Shown: positions 27,401 to 35,241 of the stretch, piece by piece
Layout: each line of letters starts with the position of its first letter
Numbering within the stretch: position 1 is the stretch's first letter
Source: an uncultured Clostridia bacterium
Lineage (GTDB): Bacteria; Bacillota; Clostridia; TANB77; CAG-508
Reading direction: 5' to 3'
NCBI GenBank assembly: GCA_934178555.1
Contig: CAKPQL010000013.1
Span: forward strand, 1 to 45,409
DNA: 45,409 bases
Program-made: the position numbers and the translations under genes
Notes under the pieces: generated by a model
The model's input: the letters and a program-made list of their open reading frames with translations, nothing else
Database searches by the model: none
What the model was told of the DNA's origin: nothing

Positions 27401-27783
27401 ATGCTTTTTAAAATCTTTAAAAGTTCTCGATACAACAGAAACATTTTCATCTGTATTACCCAAGAATTTTAAATTCTTCTTTTGTTCTTTTAATATACTA
27501 TGTATAAGCATTGCTTTTCCAGCTTTAGTTAAATGTACAGTATCAATTCCGTCCGTACTTCTGTAAATATTCTATCTGCCATACGATTAAAAGTTATAAC
27601 TTCTGCATTAATTACACTCTTTGAATTTAATGTTTCTAACAATTTTTGCTCTGCTGTAAAAGAAAATTGTTCTGGAGTAATTATATATATTTTATTATTT
27701 TTATCTATATATTCTTTTATTTTGTCAAAGCAATACTGACTTTTTCCTGTTCCAGCTCTGCCATATATTAAACGTAACCCCAT
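24437..27783 (-). CDS. addB: ATP-dependent helicase/nuclease subunit B with two in-frame CGG codons (two +1 shifts needed)
   Basis: AddB forms the AddAB complex, which processes double-strand breaks for recombination. From the ATG at 27783 (GAGGAG seven bases before it) the frame encodes Walker A GRAGTGKS and the conserved ITPEQFSF and ITFNRMADRIFTEV. Codon 77 is CGG (27553-27555). Skipping its C gives GGA, and the next codon is again CGG (27549-27551). Skipping that C gives GGA and continues IDTVHLTKAGKAMLIHS through one open frame. With both skips the protein is about 1114 residues, normal for the family. The C-terminal nuclease has RVDIAKN...RIIDYKSS. The cluster cysteines are in YKKCPF and in CEYCSYKSIC. 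No addA is beside it in the window. Confidence 0.9.
27548..27555 (-). other. Tandem CGGA recoding sites in addB
   Basis: The minus strand reads GAA GTA CGGA CGGA ATT GAT. Removing one C before each GGA gives Glu-Val-Gly-Gly-Ile-Asp, matching the family's conserved EVGG. The second CGG is in frame only if the first has been shifted. Confidence 0.75.
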
Positions 27784-27874
27784 ATCCAATCTCCTCTATC
27801 ATAATTTATATCATTATATAAGTTATTCACTACCAAGTCAAATGAAAATATTAAAACTTATTTACATCTATCAT

Positions 27875-27903
27875 TTGACATCACTTATGTATGGTGCTAT
27901 TAT
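27875..27903 (+). promoter_or_regulatory. Predicted promoter of the PLC-like gene
   Basis: A perfect TTGACA (27875-27880) and TATTAT (27898-27903) are 17 bases apart. It lies inside the upstream extension of the open frame, which supports the start at 27989. Confidence 0.6.
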
Positions 27904-27988
27904 AGCTATGTTCGTTTTATGTACAATTATAATATGTGTATATTTATACATATTACTATTTCCTACAAATATAAAAGGAGGAATATTT

Positions 27989-28651
27989 ATGCCTGGTATG
28001 TTGTGCCATTTAATGTTTGCCGAAAAGGTATACCGGAAATTAACTCTATCCTTTAATTTGAATCGGATAGATTTTCTTTCAGGCAATATACTACCTGATT
28101 TAGCAGTTGACAAAACAAGTTCTCACTTTCAAATTCATACTCCTATTGTTTGTCTGGCAATACCTAACATTCAAAGAGCACAAAAAGTTCTATTTGCATT
28201 GGATAATTCCTTAAGATTCGGTGCATTTTGCCACCTATATTTGGATTATTATTTCATTAAAAATTTTCTTATTCCAAATTTTATTTGGGATATAGATGAT
28301 ATGTTAGTAATAAATCCAAATAACAATTGTAAATGGAGTACTCATGACTTTTTCTCGAATAAAGGACTATATGGAGCTTATACAGAAATTAATCATTTAA
28401 TTTTGCGAGATGGATATATATCCAACGAACTTTTAAATTCTATTCCCTCTATCTTACCTGAAACTGGTATTACAGCTTTTGACATACGTAATAGTAAAAC
28501 ATGGAGAGAAGAATTAGCTGGTTATCTATCTTGTAAAGCTTCTTATAGCGGAATCCTGTTAGAATATGATACTCTATTAGAATTTATTAATGATGTAGCA
28601 AATCAATTTGTCTCTAAGGATATCTCTTTGTTTTTAGCAAATAACCATTAG
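27989..28651 (+). CDS. Zn-dependent phospholipase C-like protein
   Basis: The frame is open from 27842, but a promoter at 27875-27903 and AAAAGGAGG before ATG 27989 fix the start, giving 220 residues. The N-terminus MPGMLCHLMFAEKVY, GNILPD and SSHFQIH supply H7, D37, H46 and H50, and FGAFCHLYLDYYF supplies further H and D. This arrangement resembles the zinc-dependent phospholipase C (PF00882-type) fold in many Firmicutes proteins of unknown role. The gene holds two ordinary-looking in-frame CGG arginine codons (in KVYRKL and LNRIDF), which I found in no other intact gene of the window, and its base composition is somewhat richer in G and C. It may be recently acquired. It ends at a convergent terminator. 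Confidence 0.6.
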   Translation: MPGMLCHLMFAEKVYRKLTLSFNLNRIDFLSGNILPDLAVDKTSSHFQIHTPIVCLAIPNIQRAQKVLFALDNSLRFGAFCHLYLDYYFIKNFLIPNFIWDIDDMLVINPNNNCKWSTHDFFSNKGLYGAYTEINHLILRDGYISNELLNSIPSILPETGITAFDIRNSKTWREELAGYLSCKASYSGILLEYDTLLEFINDVANQFVSKDISLFLANNH

Positions 28652-28663
28652 CACAAATACTAT

Positions 28664-28697
28664 AAAAGCACTTAGAATCAGAACTCTAAGTGCTTTT
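28664..28697. terminator. Bidirectional terminator overlapping the end of the metal ATPase gene
   Basis: A 13-bp perfect stem (AAAAGCACTTAGA at 28664-28676 with 28685-28697) lies between convergent genes and covers the ATPase stop codon. Confidence 0.8.
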
Positions 28698-30540
28698 GCT
28701 ATATTTTAATGTTCTCATTGCATTTATTATGGCAATTACAGATACTCCTACATCTGCGAATACCGCTTCCCACATTGTAGATATTCCAACGGCTCCAAGT
28801 ATTAGTACCAATATTTTTATTCCTATTGCAAAAATTATATTTTGTTTCACTATTTTTAAAGTTTTTTTAGAAATATTTATTGCAGTTGATATCTTGGATA
28901 TTTCATCTGTCATAATAATTGCATCTGCTACTTCTATTGCAGCATCACTGCCAATTCCTCCCATTGCGATTCCTACATCTGCCCTAGCTAGTGAAGGTGC
29001 ATCATTTATTCCATCTCCTATATATGCAACCTTTTTACCATCTTCTTCATTTTTTAGAATTTCTTCTAATTTTTCAAATTTATCTGTAGGCAATAGCTCT
29101 GCATATACTTCATCTATTCCAACTGTTTTCCCTACTGAATTTGCAATTTCAAACTTATCTCCTGTTAACATTATAGTATTTTTTATTCCCATTTTCTTCA
29201 TATCTTTTATTGCTTTTTGTACATCTTCTTTTATTTCATCTGCAATCACAATATATCCGACATACTTATTTTCTATAGCTACATATACTATAGTTCCAAT
29301 TTCATCACTCTCTTCAAAATTAATTTTATTTTCCTTCATTAACTTTGAGTTTCCTACCAAAATGTTTTTTTCAAAAACACATGCTTTTACACCTAATCCT
29401 GTAATCTCCTCTATTTCTGATATTTTTGACGTATCAATTTCTCCTTTATATTCATTTTTCAATGATACAGAAATAGGATGATTTGAATTATATTCCGCAT
29501 ATGCTGTCATCTCTAGCAATTCATTTTCACTTATATCTATTGCGTTTATTTTTTGAACTTTAAATATGCCTTTGGTAATAGTTCCTGTTTTATCCATTAC
29601 TATTGTATCAACTTTAGAAATTGCCTCTAAATAATTACTTCCTTTTACCAGTATTCCGGTGCTTTGCAGCTCCACCTATTCCTCCAAAGAAACTTAAAGG
29701 AACAGATATAACTAAAGCACAAGGGCATGATATTACTAAAAATGTTAATGCTCTTGCAAACCATATGCTAAAAGAAGATTGTAAAACAATAGGAGGTATT
29801 AGAGCTAGCATTATAGCTAATATTACAACTATCGGTGTATAATACCTTGAAAACTTTGTAATAAAGTTTTCAGATTTAGATTTTTTTGCAGTTGCATTTT
29901 CAATTAAATCTAAAATTTTACTAACTGTTGATTCCTCATATTTTTTAGTTACTTTTACTTTTAATAATCCATTTTTATTTATGCATCCACTTAATATTTC
30001 ATTTCCCACTTCAACCCTTCTTGGCACAGATTCTCCTGTTAAAGAAGATGTATCTAACATTGAACTTCCTTCTATTACAATGCCATCTAGTGGAACTTTT
30101 TCTCCTGATTTTATCTCTATTATTTCATCTATATCCACTTCATCTGGGTCTACTCTTTCTATTTTTTCATTTCTTAGTACATTTGCATAATCTGGTCTAA
30201 TATTCATCAAGCTTTGAATTGATTTTCTTGATTTATTAACTGCATAATTCTGAAACAATTCTCCAATTTGATATAATACCATAACTACAACAGCTTCTGA
30301 ATACTTTTGTGTGCAAAATGCTCCTATTGTAGATATCGTCATAAGAAAATTTTCATCCATCCATTGTTTATTAAAAATATTTTTAACAGCTTTTACAACC
30401 ACATTTTTTCCTACAAATATATAACTTAAGATATATAATGCTAATCTCAAATACTCATTAATATTATTTAAAATTGTTGCAGTAATTAATAATATAATAC
30501 TAATGCATATCTTTATTATCTCTTTTTTATTTTTACTCAT
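28686..30540 (-). CDS. Heavy-metal P1B-type ATPase (CadA/ZntA-like) interrupted by an in-frame CGG (+1 shift needed)
   Basis: This pump exports Zn2+, Cd2+ or related ions. The first 294 codons from ATG 30540 carry the membrane helices, the actuator SLTGESVPR and the metal-binding CPC (272-274), up to GGIGGAAKH. Codon 295 is CGG (29656-29658). Skipping its C yields GILVKGSNYLEAISKVDT and the phosphorylation motif with D316 in DKTGT, then GDGINDAPSLARADVGIAMG. The repaired length is 617 residues. There is no N-terminal HMA domain, but a separate 73-residue HMA protein is encoded just upstream. Without the shift the product stops after 301 residues, before the catalytic domain. CPC with SVPLSFFGG favours the Zn/Cd/Pb group over Cu. 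Confidence 0.88.
29655..29658 (-). other. CGGA recoding site in the metal ATPase gene
   Basis: The minus strand reads AAG CAC CGG AAT. Leaving out one C gives AAG CAC GGA ATA, i.e. Lys-His-Gly-Ile, matching the conserved GILVKG entry to the phosphorylation domain. Confidence 0.7.
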
Positions 30541-30586
30541 AAAATACTCCTTTTGTAAAATAAATTAAAATTGTTTTATAGCTACA

Positions 30587-30808
30587 TTAAATTCTTTTTA
30601 ACTGTACATCTGGTTCTAATTTTTTTACTGTTTTTTGTACCTTTTCTAATATTAATTCACTATTTTCATCTATTACTTCCAATACCATCTTCGTAGTCAT
30701 AAAACTTACACTAGCACTATTTATCCCTTCTATTTTTGATACTTCATCTTCTATTTTTGCAGCGCAATTTGCACAATCTAATCCCTCTAATATATATTTT
30801 ACCTTCAT
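30587..30808 (-). CDS. Free-standing HMA metal-binding protein (CopZ-like fold)
   Basis: This 73-residue ferredoxin-like metal chaperone domain has the motif GLDCANCAAKIE (C12 and C15). DCANCA is the form usually found on Zn/Cd ATPases, whereas Cu chaperones usually read MxCxxC with H or T neighbours. It lies between the ArsR/CadC regulator and the ATPase, which lacks this domain, so it looks like the ATPase's own N-terminal domain encoded as a separate gene. GGAGG precedes the ATG. It probably delivers or buffers metal for export. Confidence 0.88.
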   Translation of the reverse strand: MKVKYILEGLDCANCAAKIEDEVSKIEGINSASVSFMTTKMVLEVIDENSELILEKVQKTVKKLEPDVQLKRI

Positions 30809-30842
30809 AAAAAATCCTCCATTCTATAATTTAATTTATGGT

Positions 30843-31199
30843 TTATTCCTTAATATGTTCCATACCTTTTTCAAAAATTTCCTTAACATGATAATCAGAC
30901 AAAGAATAAAAAACCATCTTTCCTTCTCTTCTAAATTTTACCAAGTTATTCTCTCTTAATGTACCTAGTTGATGTGAAATCGCTGATTTAGTCATATTCA
31001 ACAATATTGCCAAATCGCATACACACATTTCATTTTGATCTAGAGCCCACATAATTTTTGCCCTTGTACTATCACCCAATATTTTAAAAAAATCAGACAA
31101 ATCATATATATCATTATCATCAGGCATCTGCTTTCTTACCTTCTCTAATATATCATTATGAATAATTTCACAATCGCATTGCTCTACATTTTTTTCCAT
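30843..31199 (-). CDS. ArsR/CadC-family metal-responsive repressor
   Basis: This winged-helix repressor releases DNA when it binds metal. The DNA-binding part is LGDSTRAKIMWAL...MTKSAISHQLGTLRENNLVKFRREGKMVFYSL. C-V-C in EMCVCDLA before the recognition helix and the N-terminal CDCE match the alpha3N-type metal site of CadC/ArsR proteins, which bind Cd, Pb or Zn. I place the start at ATG 31199 (GAGGTG six bases upstream) rather than at the in-frame GTG at 31208. It is the first gene of the operon with the HMA protein and ATPase, and the promoter carries two dyads that should be its operators. Confidence 0.9.
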   Translation of the reverse strand: MEKNVEQCDCEIIHNDILEKVRKQMPDDNDIYDLSDFFKILGDSTRAKIMWALDQNEMCVCDLAILLNMTKSAISHQLGTLRENNLVKFRREGKMVFYSLSDYHVKEIFEKGMEHIKE

Positions 31200-31217
31200 C
31201 ACCATCACCTCATTCGA

Positions 31218-31271
31218 TTGAATACTTGTTCAACTGTATTTATTATAATTGAATACATATTCAACTGTCAA
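31218..31271 (-). promoter_or_regulatory. CadC-operon promoter with two operator dyads
   Basis: On the minus strand a perfect TTGACA (31266-31271) and TATAAT (31242-31247) are 18 bases apart. The perfect dyad TTGAATA-CA-TATTCAA (31249-31264) fills the spacer, and a second related dyad TTGAATACTTGTTCAA (31218-31233) lies 31 bases away, about three helical turns. Confidence 0.75.
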
Positions 31272-31395
31272 TAGGATTTTGAAAAATTTTAAAAATTATT
31301 TAGCCAATTTTCATTCACAAAATAAAACTTCTTTATTATAAAACAAGAGGCACGCTACATCGTGCCCCTATAATATATTATATTAAAATATTCTT

Positions 31396-32730
31396 TTATT
31401 GTTTTACTAATGCTTTAAATATATTTCCTCTTTCTTCAAAATTCTTAAAATATCCATAGCTTGATGCTGCTGGTGATAGCAAGCATATTGTACCTTTAGC
31501 AGTTTTATCTTTAGCTATTTTTACTGCCTGATTTAAATTGTCTACTAAATATACTTTTTTGCCTTTAATCTCATTGGCAATATATTCTCCTGTTTTGGGT
31601 AAACAAATAATATTCTCTATCTTATTATTATTCAAATAATCAATTAATTCTTGTAAATTTACACCTCTATCTTTACCTCCTACAATTAATGTATTCACAT
31701 TTTGTAGAGTTTCAATTGCATTTATCGTAGCTTGTGGTATAGTCGCAATAGAATCATTATAATATTCTATACCATCAAATTTTCCTACATATTCCATTCT
31801 ATGTTCTAGTGGCATAAATTCATCTATTGCCTGTTTAGTTTTCTTATAATCCAAATTTAAAATAATACTTACCATAAGTACAAACATTATATTATTTAAA
31901 TTATGATTTCCAAGTATATGTCTTTTATTATCATCTATATATATTACTGAATCTTTATAATAAATTTTATTTCCAACTAATCTTAACTCAACTTCCATAT
32001 CATTTTTCATTGATACTGGTATTTTTTTTGCATTAGTTAACACTGCCTTTTTACTAATTATTTCATTATCAATATTATATATTGCATAATCAGTCTTTTT
32101 CTGATATTTAAAAATATTATATTTCGCATTTACATATGAATCAAGCGATTTATAATGATCTAAATGTTCTTCAAATACATTTAATAAAATTGCAATGTTA
32201 GGTGATTTTCTAATATATTCTAATGCATGTGAAGATAACTCTAATACTAAAATAGTATCCTTAGTTATTTCATCAAGATGCTCAAATATTGGTATTCCAA
32301 TATTGCCTAAAAGAATTGAATTTTTACCATTTTGCTGTAATACATAATTTATTAAAGAGCTAGTTGTACTTTTTCCTTTAGTTCCAGTTATTCCTATTGT
32401 ATAAATATCTATATAATCTAAAACTAATTCTAATTGACTAGTTATTTTCTGTTCAAACGAAGTAATATCAACATTTTTAAAAGATATTCCTGGTGTTTTA
32501 AATATTATATCATATTTATTTACTCGTTTTAAATATTCGTCATTATGAATACATTCTACATTCTTATCTTCTTTTAATTCATCTTCAAAATTTTCTTTTC
32601 TATCACAAACAGTAATATGTTTATCTGGAAAATATTTTCTAACAAATGAATATGTTGATTTTCCTTCCACTCCAAAACCCAAAATTAATATTTTTTTATC
32701 TTTTAAATATTTTAGTAGTTTACTTAACAT
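31396..32730 (-). CDS. murD: UDP-N-acetylmuramoyl-L-alanine-glutamate ligase (MurD or MurD2 type)
   Basis: This ATP-dependent Mur ligase adds glutamate to UDP-MurNAc-L-Ala in the cytoplasm. The N-terminal Rossmann-like domain has ILILGFGVEGKSTY. The P-loop is IGITGTKGKSTTSSL, with ELSSHALEYI and NVFEEHLDHY from the central domain and HRMEYVG and DRGVNLQELI in the C-terminal domain. The 444-residue length is normal. The start codon overlaps the stop codon of the MurL-like gene in a TAATG junction, so the two are translationally coupled. In Xanthomonas, a MurD2 partner of MurL uses L-Glu instead of D-Glu. By context this enzyme could be MurD2-like. Confidence 0.9.
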   Translation of the reverse strand: MLSKLLKYLKDKKILILGFGVEGKSTYSFVRKYFPDKHITVCDRKENFEDELKEDKNVECIHNDEYLKRVNKYDIIFKTPGISFKNVDITSFEQKITSQLELVLDYIDIYTIGITGTKGKSTTSSLINYVLQQNGKNSILLGNIGIPIFEHLDEITKDTILVLELSSHALEYIRKSPNIAILLNVFEEHLDHYKSLDSYVNAKYNIFKYQKKTDYAIYNIDNEIISKKAVLTNAKKIPVSMKNDMEVELRLVGNKIYYKDSVIYIDDNKRHILGNHNLNNIMFVLMVSIILNLDYKKTKQAIDEFMPLEHRMEYVGKFDGIEYYNDSIATIPQATINAIETLQNVNTLIVGGKDRGVNLQELIDYLNNNKIENIICLPKTGEYIANEIKGKKVYLVDNLNQAVKIAKDKTAKGTICLLSPAASSYGYFKNFEERGNIFKALVKQ

Positions 32731-34097
32731 TATTCCTCCTCAATCTGCTTATATAGAATATCAGCAAATTCTTTAGGCAAATTATTTTCTTTATTATACT
32801 GTTTTATCAATTTATCACTTATTTCTGCTAATTTATAATTTTTTCTATAATACTCTAACATATATGGTAATTTTTTATCTTCTTTTTCTAATTTCAATAT
32901 AGTTTTAGTTATTGCAAAGTTTATTTCTTCATATGTTCCTACACATTCAAAAGGCTTATTTTTGCCATATCCACATAATTCTATAAAAGTGTTTAGCAAT
33001 TCTTTCTTTTCAAACATATCCTCTTCAAATATATTTATTAATTTATCTTTATATAAAAATGGACTTAAAATGCAATACACAAATAAGCATTTAGGGCAAT
33101 TACAACACCACTTCCATGGTATTTGTTTGCTTCCCACATTACAACTTCTAAAGATTTTATGATATTTCTCATTTTTTGCAAATAACATAGCAATCTGTAA
33201 CTCATTTATCGGTCTTAGCATACTAAAATATTGTACTTCATCTGATAAATATTCCCTTACATATTCTCTAAAATCCTGTTCAAATTCATAACTTTTTGAA
33301 TACTGATGGTTTATTTTTTCCCCTTCAACATTGCTCTCGTTAGCACTAGATTCATTAGATAGTGCAATATATTTTTTACCTGTTAAATACGCAACCAAAT
33401 ATGATAAAAATGCAAGCATTGCAGAAAAAGGTGTATGACCATTCAAGTATCCTTCACTATTTAATTTCTTAATATTTTCATCTATTATCCTTGATATCTC
33501 TATTATTCTATTATTTTCATATCCAGCAATATCAGCACATTTCATTGATGGTTCTTTCGAACCTATAATTAAACAATAATTTTCTTGTTTATGTTCTTTT
33601 AATAGTTCTAGGGTAACCGTTGAATCTTTTCCACCACCCACTGGTATAATCGCACCCATCCTATTTAATTTAGAAGCTGCAATATTTTCTTTTTTGCCTT
33701 CAATAAATATATTCATCATTTCATCTTGTGTTATTTTTATATTATTTATGTACCTATACTCTCCTAATCCATAATAATATAATTTTTTAAACCATTGTAT
33801 TTGTTCATTATTCAAATATCCACATTTAACAATCACATTTGTTGGGCAAACACACTTCCAATAGCTAATAAGTTCCACCATACCTAAGTTAAATACTATA
33901 TATCTTACAAAATCATTATCTACTGATTCAAATTTTATATTCTTTTTTTGGATAACTATTTTTGGTTCAAATCTTGATAAACCTGGTATTTCAAACTCAT
34001 ATTTTATTATAAGAGTATCACTATTTTCTTTTATCTCATATGAATGATATATAAACTCTTTATACTTTTTTCTTAAATCATCAAATTTATATTCCAT
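32730..34097 (-). CDS. murL: MurL-like UDP-MurNAc-L-Ala-L-Glu epimerase
   Basis: The 455-residue protein resembles MurL, the ATP-dependent enzyme that epimerises the terminal L-Glu of UDP-MurNAc-L-Ala-L-Glu to D-Glu. It carries a PP-loop (153-160, VGGGKDST), matching activation of the carboxyl by adenylation. A cysteine group CCNCPKC follows around residue 335, and SNESSANESNVEG, HQYSKSYEFEQDF and SMLRPINELQ are the other strongest conserved-looking blocks. It overlaps murD by one base, as expected for a MurD2-MurL pair. Other PP-loop families (tRNA or asparagine-synthetase-like) are possible. The murD link supports the call. It was recognised by memory of the family, not by a search. Confidence 0.75.
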   Translation of the reverse strand: MEYKFDDLRKKYKEFIYHSYEIKENSDTLIIKYEFEIPGLSRFEPKIVIQKKNIKFESVDNDFVRYIVFNLGMVELISYWKCVCPTNVIVKCGYLNNEQIQWFKKLYYYGLGEYRYINNIKITQDEMMNIFIEGKKENIAASKLNRMGAIIPVGGGKDSTVTLELLKEHKQENYCLIIGSKEPSMKCADIAGYENNRIIEISRIIDENIKKLNSEGYLNGHTPFSAMLAFLSYLVAYLTGKKYIALSNESSANESNVEGEKINHQYSKSYEFEQDFREYVREYLSDEVQYFSMLRPINELQIAMLFAKNEKYHKIFRSCNVGSKQIPWKWCCNCPKCLFVYCILSPFLYKDKLINIFEEDMFEKKELLNTFIELCGYGKNKPFECVGTYEEINFAITKTILKLEKEDKKLPYMLEYYRKNYKLAEISDKLIKQYNKENNLPKEFADILYKQIEEE

Positions 34098-34212
34098 ATG
34101 TCCTCCTAAGCAAAAAACATCTTTATATAATATATACTATTTTTTTCATATTGTCTACACCAACCTTGTATTACACTTACAAAAAAACTTTTGTATTTTT
34201 TGAATTTTGTAG

Positions 34213-34241
34213 TTGATTTTTTTTCTATTATATGGTAAAAT
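34213..34241 (+). promoter_or_regulatory. Predicted promoter of rpsT
   Basis: TTGATT (34213-34218) and TAAAAT (34236-34241) are 17 bases apart, about 45 bases before the start codon. Confidence 0.5.
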
Positions 34242-34285
34242 AGTTGAAGTCAGATTATTCTAGTCTTAGAGGAGGTGCAAAATAC

Positions 34286-34552
34286 ATGCCAAATATTAAA
34301 TCAGCTATAAAAAGAGTTAGTGTTATTGAAAAGAAAACATCACAAAATAATATGATAAAAACTGGATATAGAACAGCTGTAAAAAAAGTAGAAGCAGCTA
34401 TAGCAGAAGGAAAAGCTGAAGAAGCTAAAAATCTTTTTGTTGATGCAACAAAGAAAATAGATCAAGCTTGCACAAAAGGTGTTATTAAGAAAAACACAGC
34501 AGCTAGAAAAAAATCTAATTTAGCAAAAAAAATAAATGCAATAGTTGCATAG
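34286..34552 (+). CDS. rpsT: 30S ribosomal protein S20
   Basis: S20 binds 16S rRNA in the 30S subunit. The product (MPNIKSAIKRVSVIEKKTSQNN...KKNTAARKKSNLAKKI) is lysine-rich and helical, with the S20 signature near the end. The frame is open from 34244, but GAGGAGG just before ATG 34286 and the known N-terminus PNIKSAIKR fix the start, giving 88 residues. It stands alone on the plus strand between minus-strand genes, with its own promoter and terminators. S20 is often autoregulated, but no leader structure is evident. Confidence 0.97.
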   Translation: MPNIKSAIKRVSVIEKKTSQNNMIKTGYRTAVKKVEAAIAEGKAEEAKNLFVDATKKIDQACTKGVIKKNTAARKKSNLAKKINAIVA

Positions 34553-34557
34553 AAAAG

Positions 34558-34624
34558 AAATGTAAATATCATTTAAGATATTTACATTTTTTGTAGTGGT
34601 GCATAAAAAGTACCACTTTTTTTC
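34558..34624 (+). terminator. Tandem terminators after rpsT
   Basis: The first hairpin AAATGTAAATATC...GATATTTACATTT (34558-34589) ends in a T-run. A second, AGTGGT/ACCACT (34595-34617), is followed by seven T. The first can also act toward the minus strand. Confidence 0.8.
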
Positions 34625-35220
34625 TATTCAAAATCTTCTAGCAAGCTATACAAACTTTCTTTGCCATATGCACGTATTCCACTTTGTAGCTTTTCTAAAT
34701 CTGTGTTAGGTAAAAACTGTGTTGATATTTCTGTTATATCTGATAGTATCTCATTTTCGTTTTCATCCAATGAATATACTGCTACATATCCATCTTTTTC
34801 TTTTATTATATAGTGCTCATTGCATATTCCTTCTTTGGTCTTTTTTAATACAATTTCGTCATTTGAAAATTTTTCAATCTCCCACTCTTTGTATTCTTCA
34901 GCAAATTCATCTTTAGTTAAATTTATATATTTCTCACTCACTGTATCTATATCTTTTACAGTATGTCCACAAAAATCATAATATATTTTTGTTATAATCT
35001 TTGCATTAGGAGATATCTTCTCTTTCTGCGCATTTGTAGCTTTTATTTGTTCTAAATATTCATATTCCTCCGTGCACTCATCTTCTATAATTTCCTGCTT
35101 CGCTATTTCCATATCTTTAGTTTCTTCTTTTATATTTGTAATTTTATATATATACATTCCTGTTAAAATTCCAAATATCACTATTAATATTATTGTTAAT
35201 ACTAACAATCCTTTTTTCAT
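34624..35220 (-). CDS. Membrane-anchored protein with BofC C-terminal-like domain
   Basis: The N-terminus is a single membrane helix (about residues 8-28) with an extracytoplasmic body of about 170 residues. The C-terminal part (EGICNEHYIIKEKDGYVAVYSLDENENEI...FLPNTDLEKLQSGIRAYGKESLYSLLEDFE) has the layout of the BofC C-terminal domain, known from forespore-to-mother-cell signalling in Bacillus and also found in non-sporulation proteins of Clostridia. The start is placed at ATG 35220, six bases after AGGTGA, instead of the GTG at 35229. It is 22 bases upstream of the comEC start region on the same strand. Its role here is unknown. A sporulation link is only suggestive. Confidence 0.65.
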   Translation of the reverse strand: MKKGLLVLTIILIVIFGILTGMYIYKITNIKEETKDMEIAKQEIIEDECTEEYEYLEQIKATNAQKEKISPNAKIITKIYYDFCGHTVKDIDTVSEKYINLTKDEFAEEYKEWEIEKFSNDEIVLKKTKEGICNEHYIIKEKDGYVAVYSLDENENEILSDITEISTQFLPNTDLEKLQSGIRAYGKESLYSLLEDFE

Positions 35221-35241
35221 GCTAATCACCTATCTCTAATT

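Noticed and set aside
27842..27988. A membrane-spanning N-terminal extension of the PLC-like protein
   Set aside because: A good promoter lies inside it and a strong ribosome site precedes the internal ATG at 27989.
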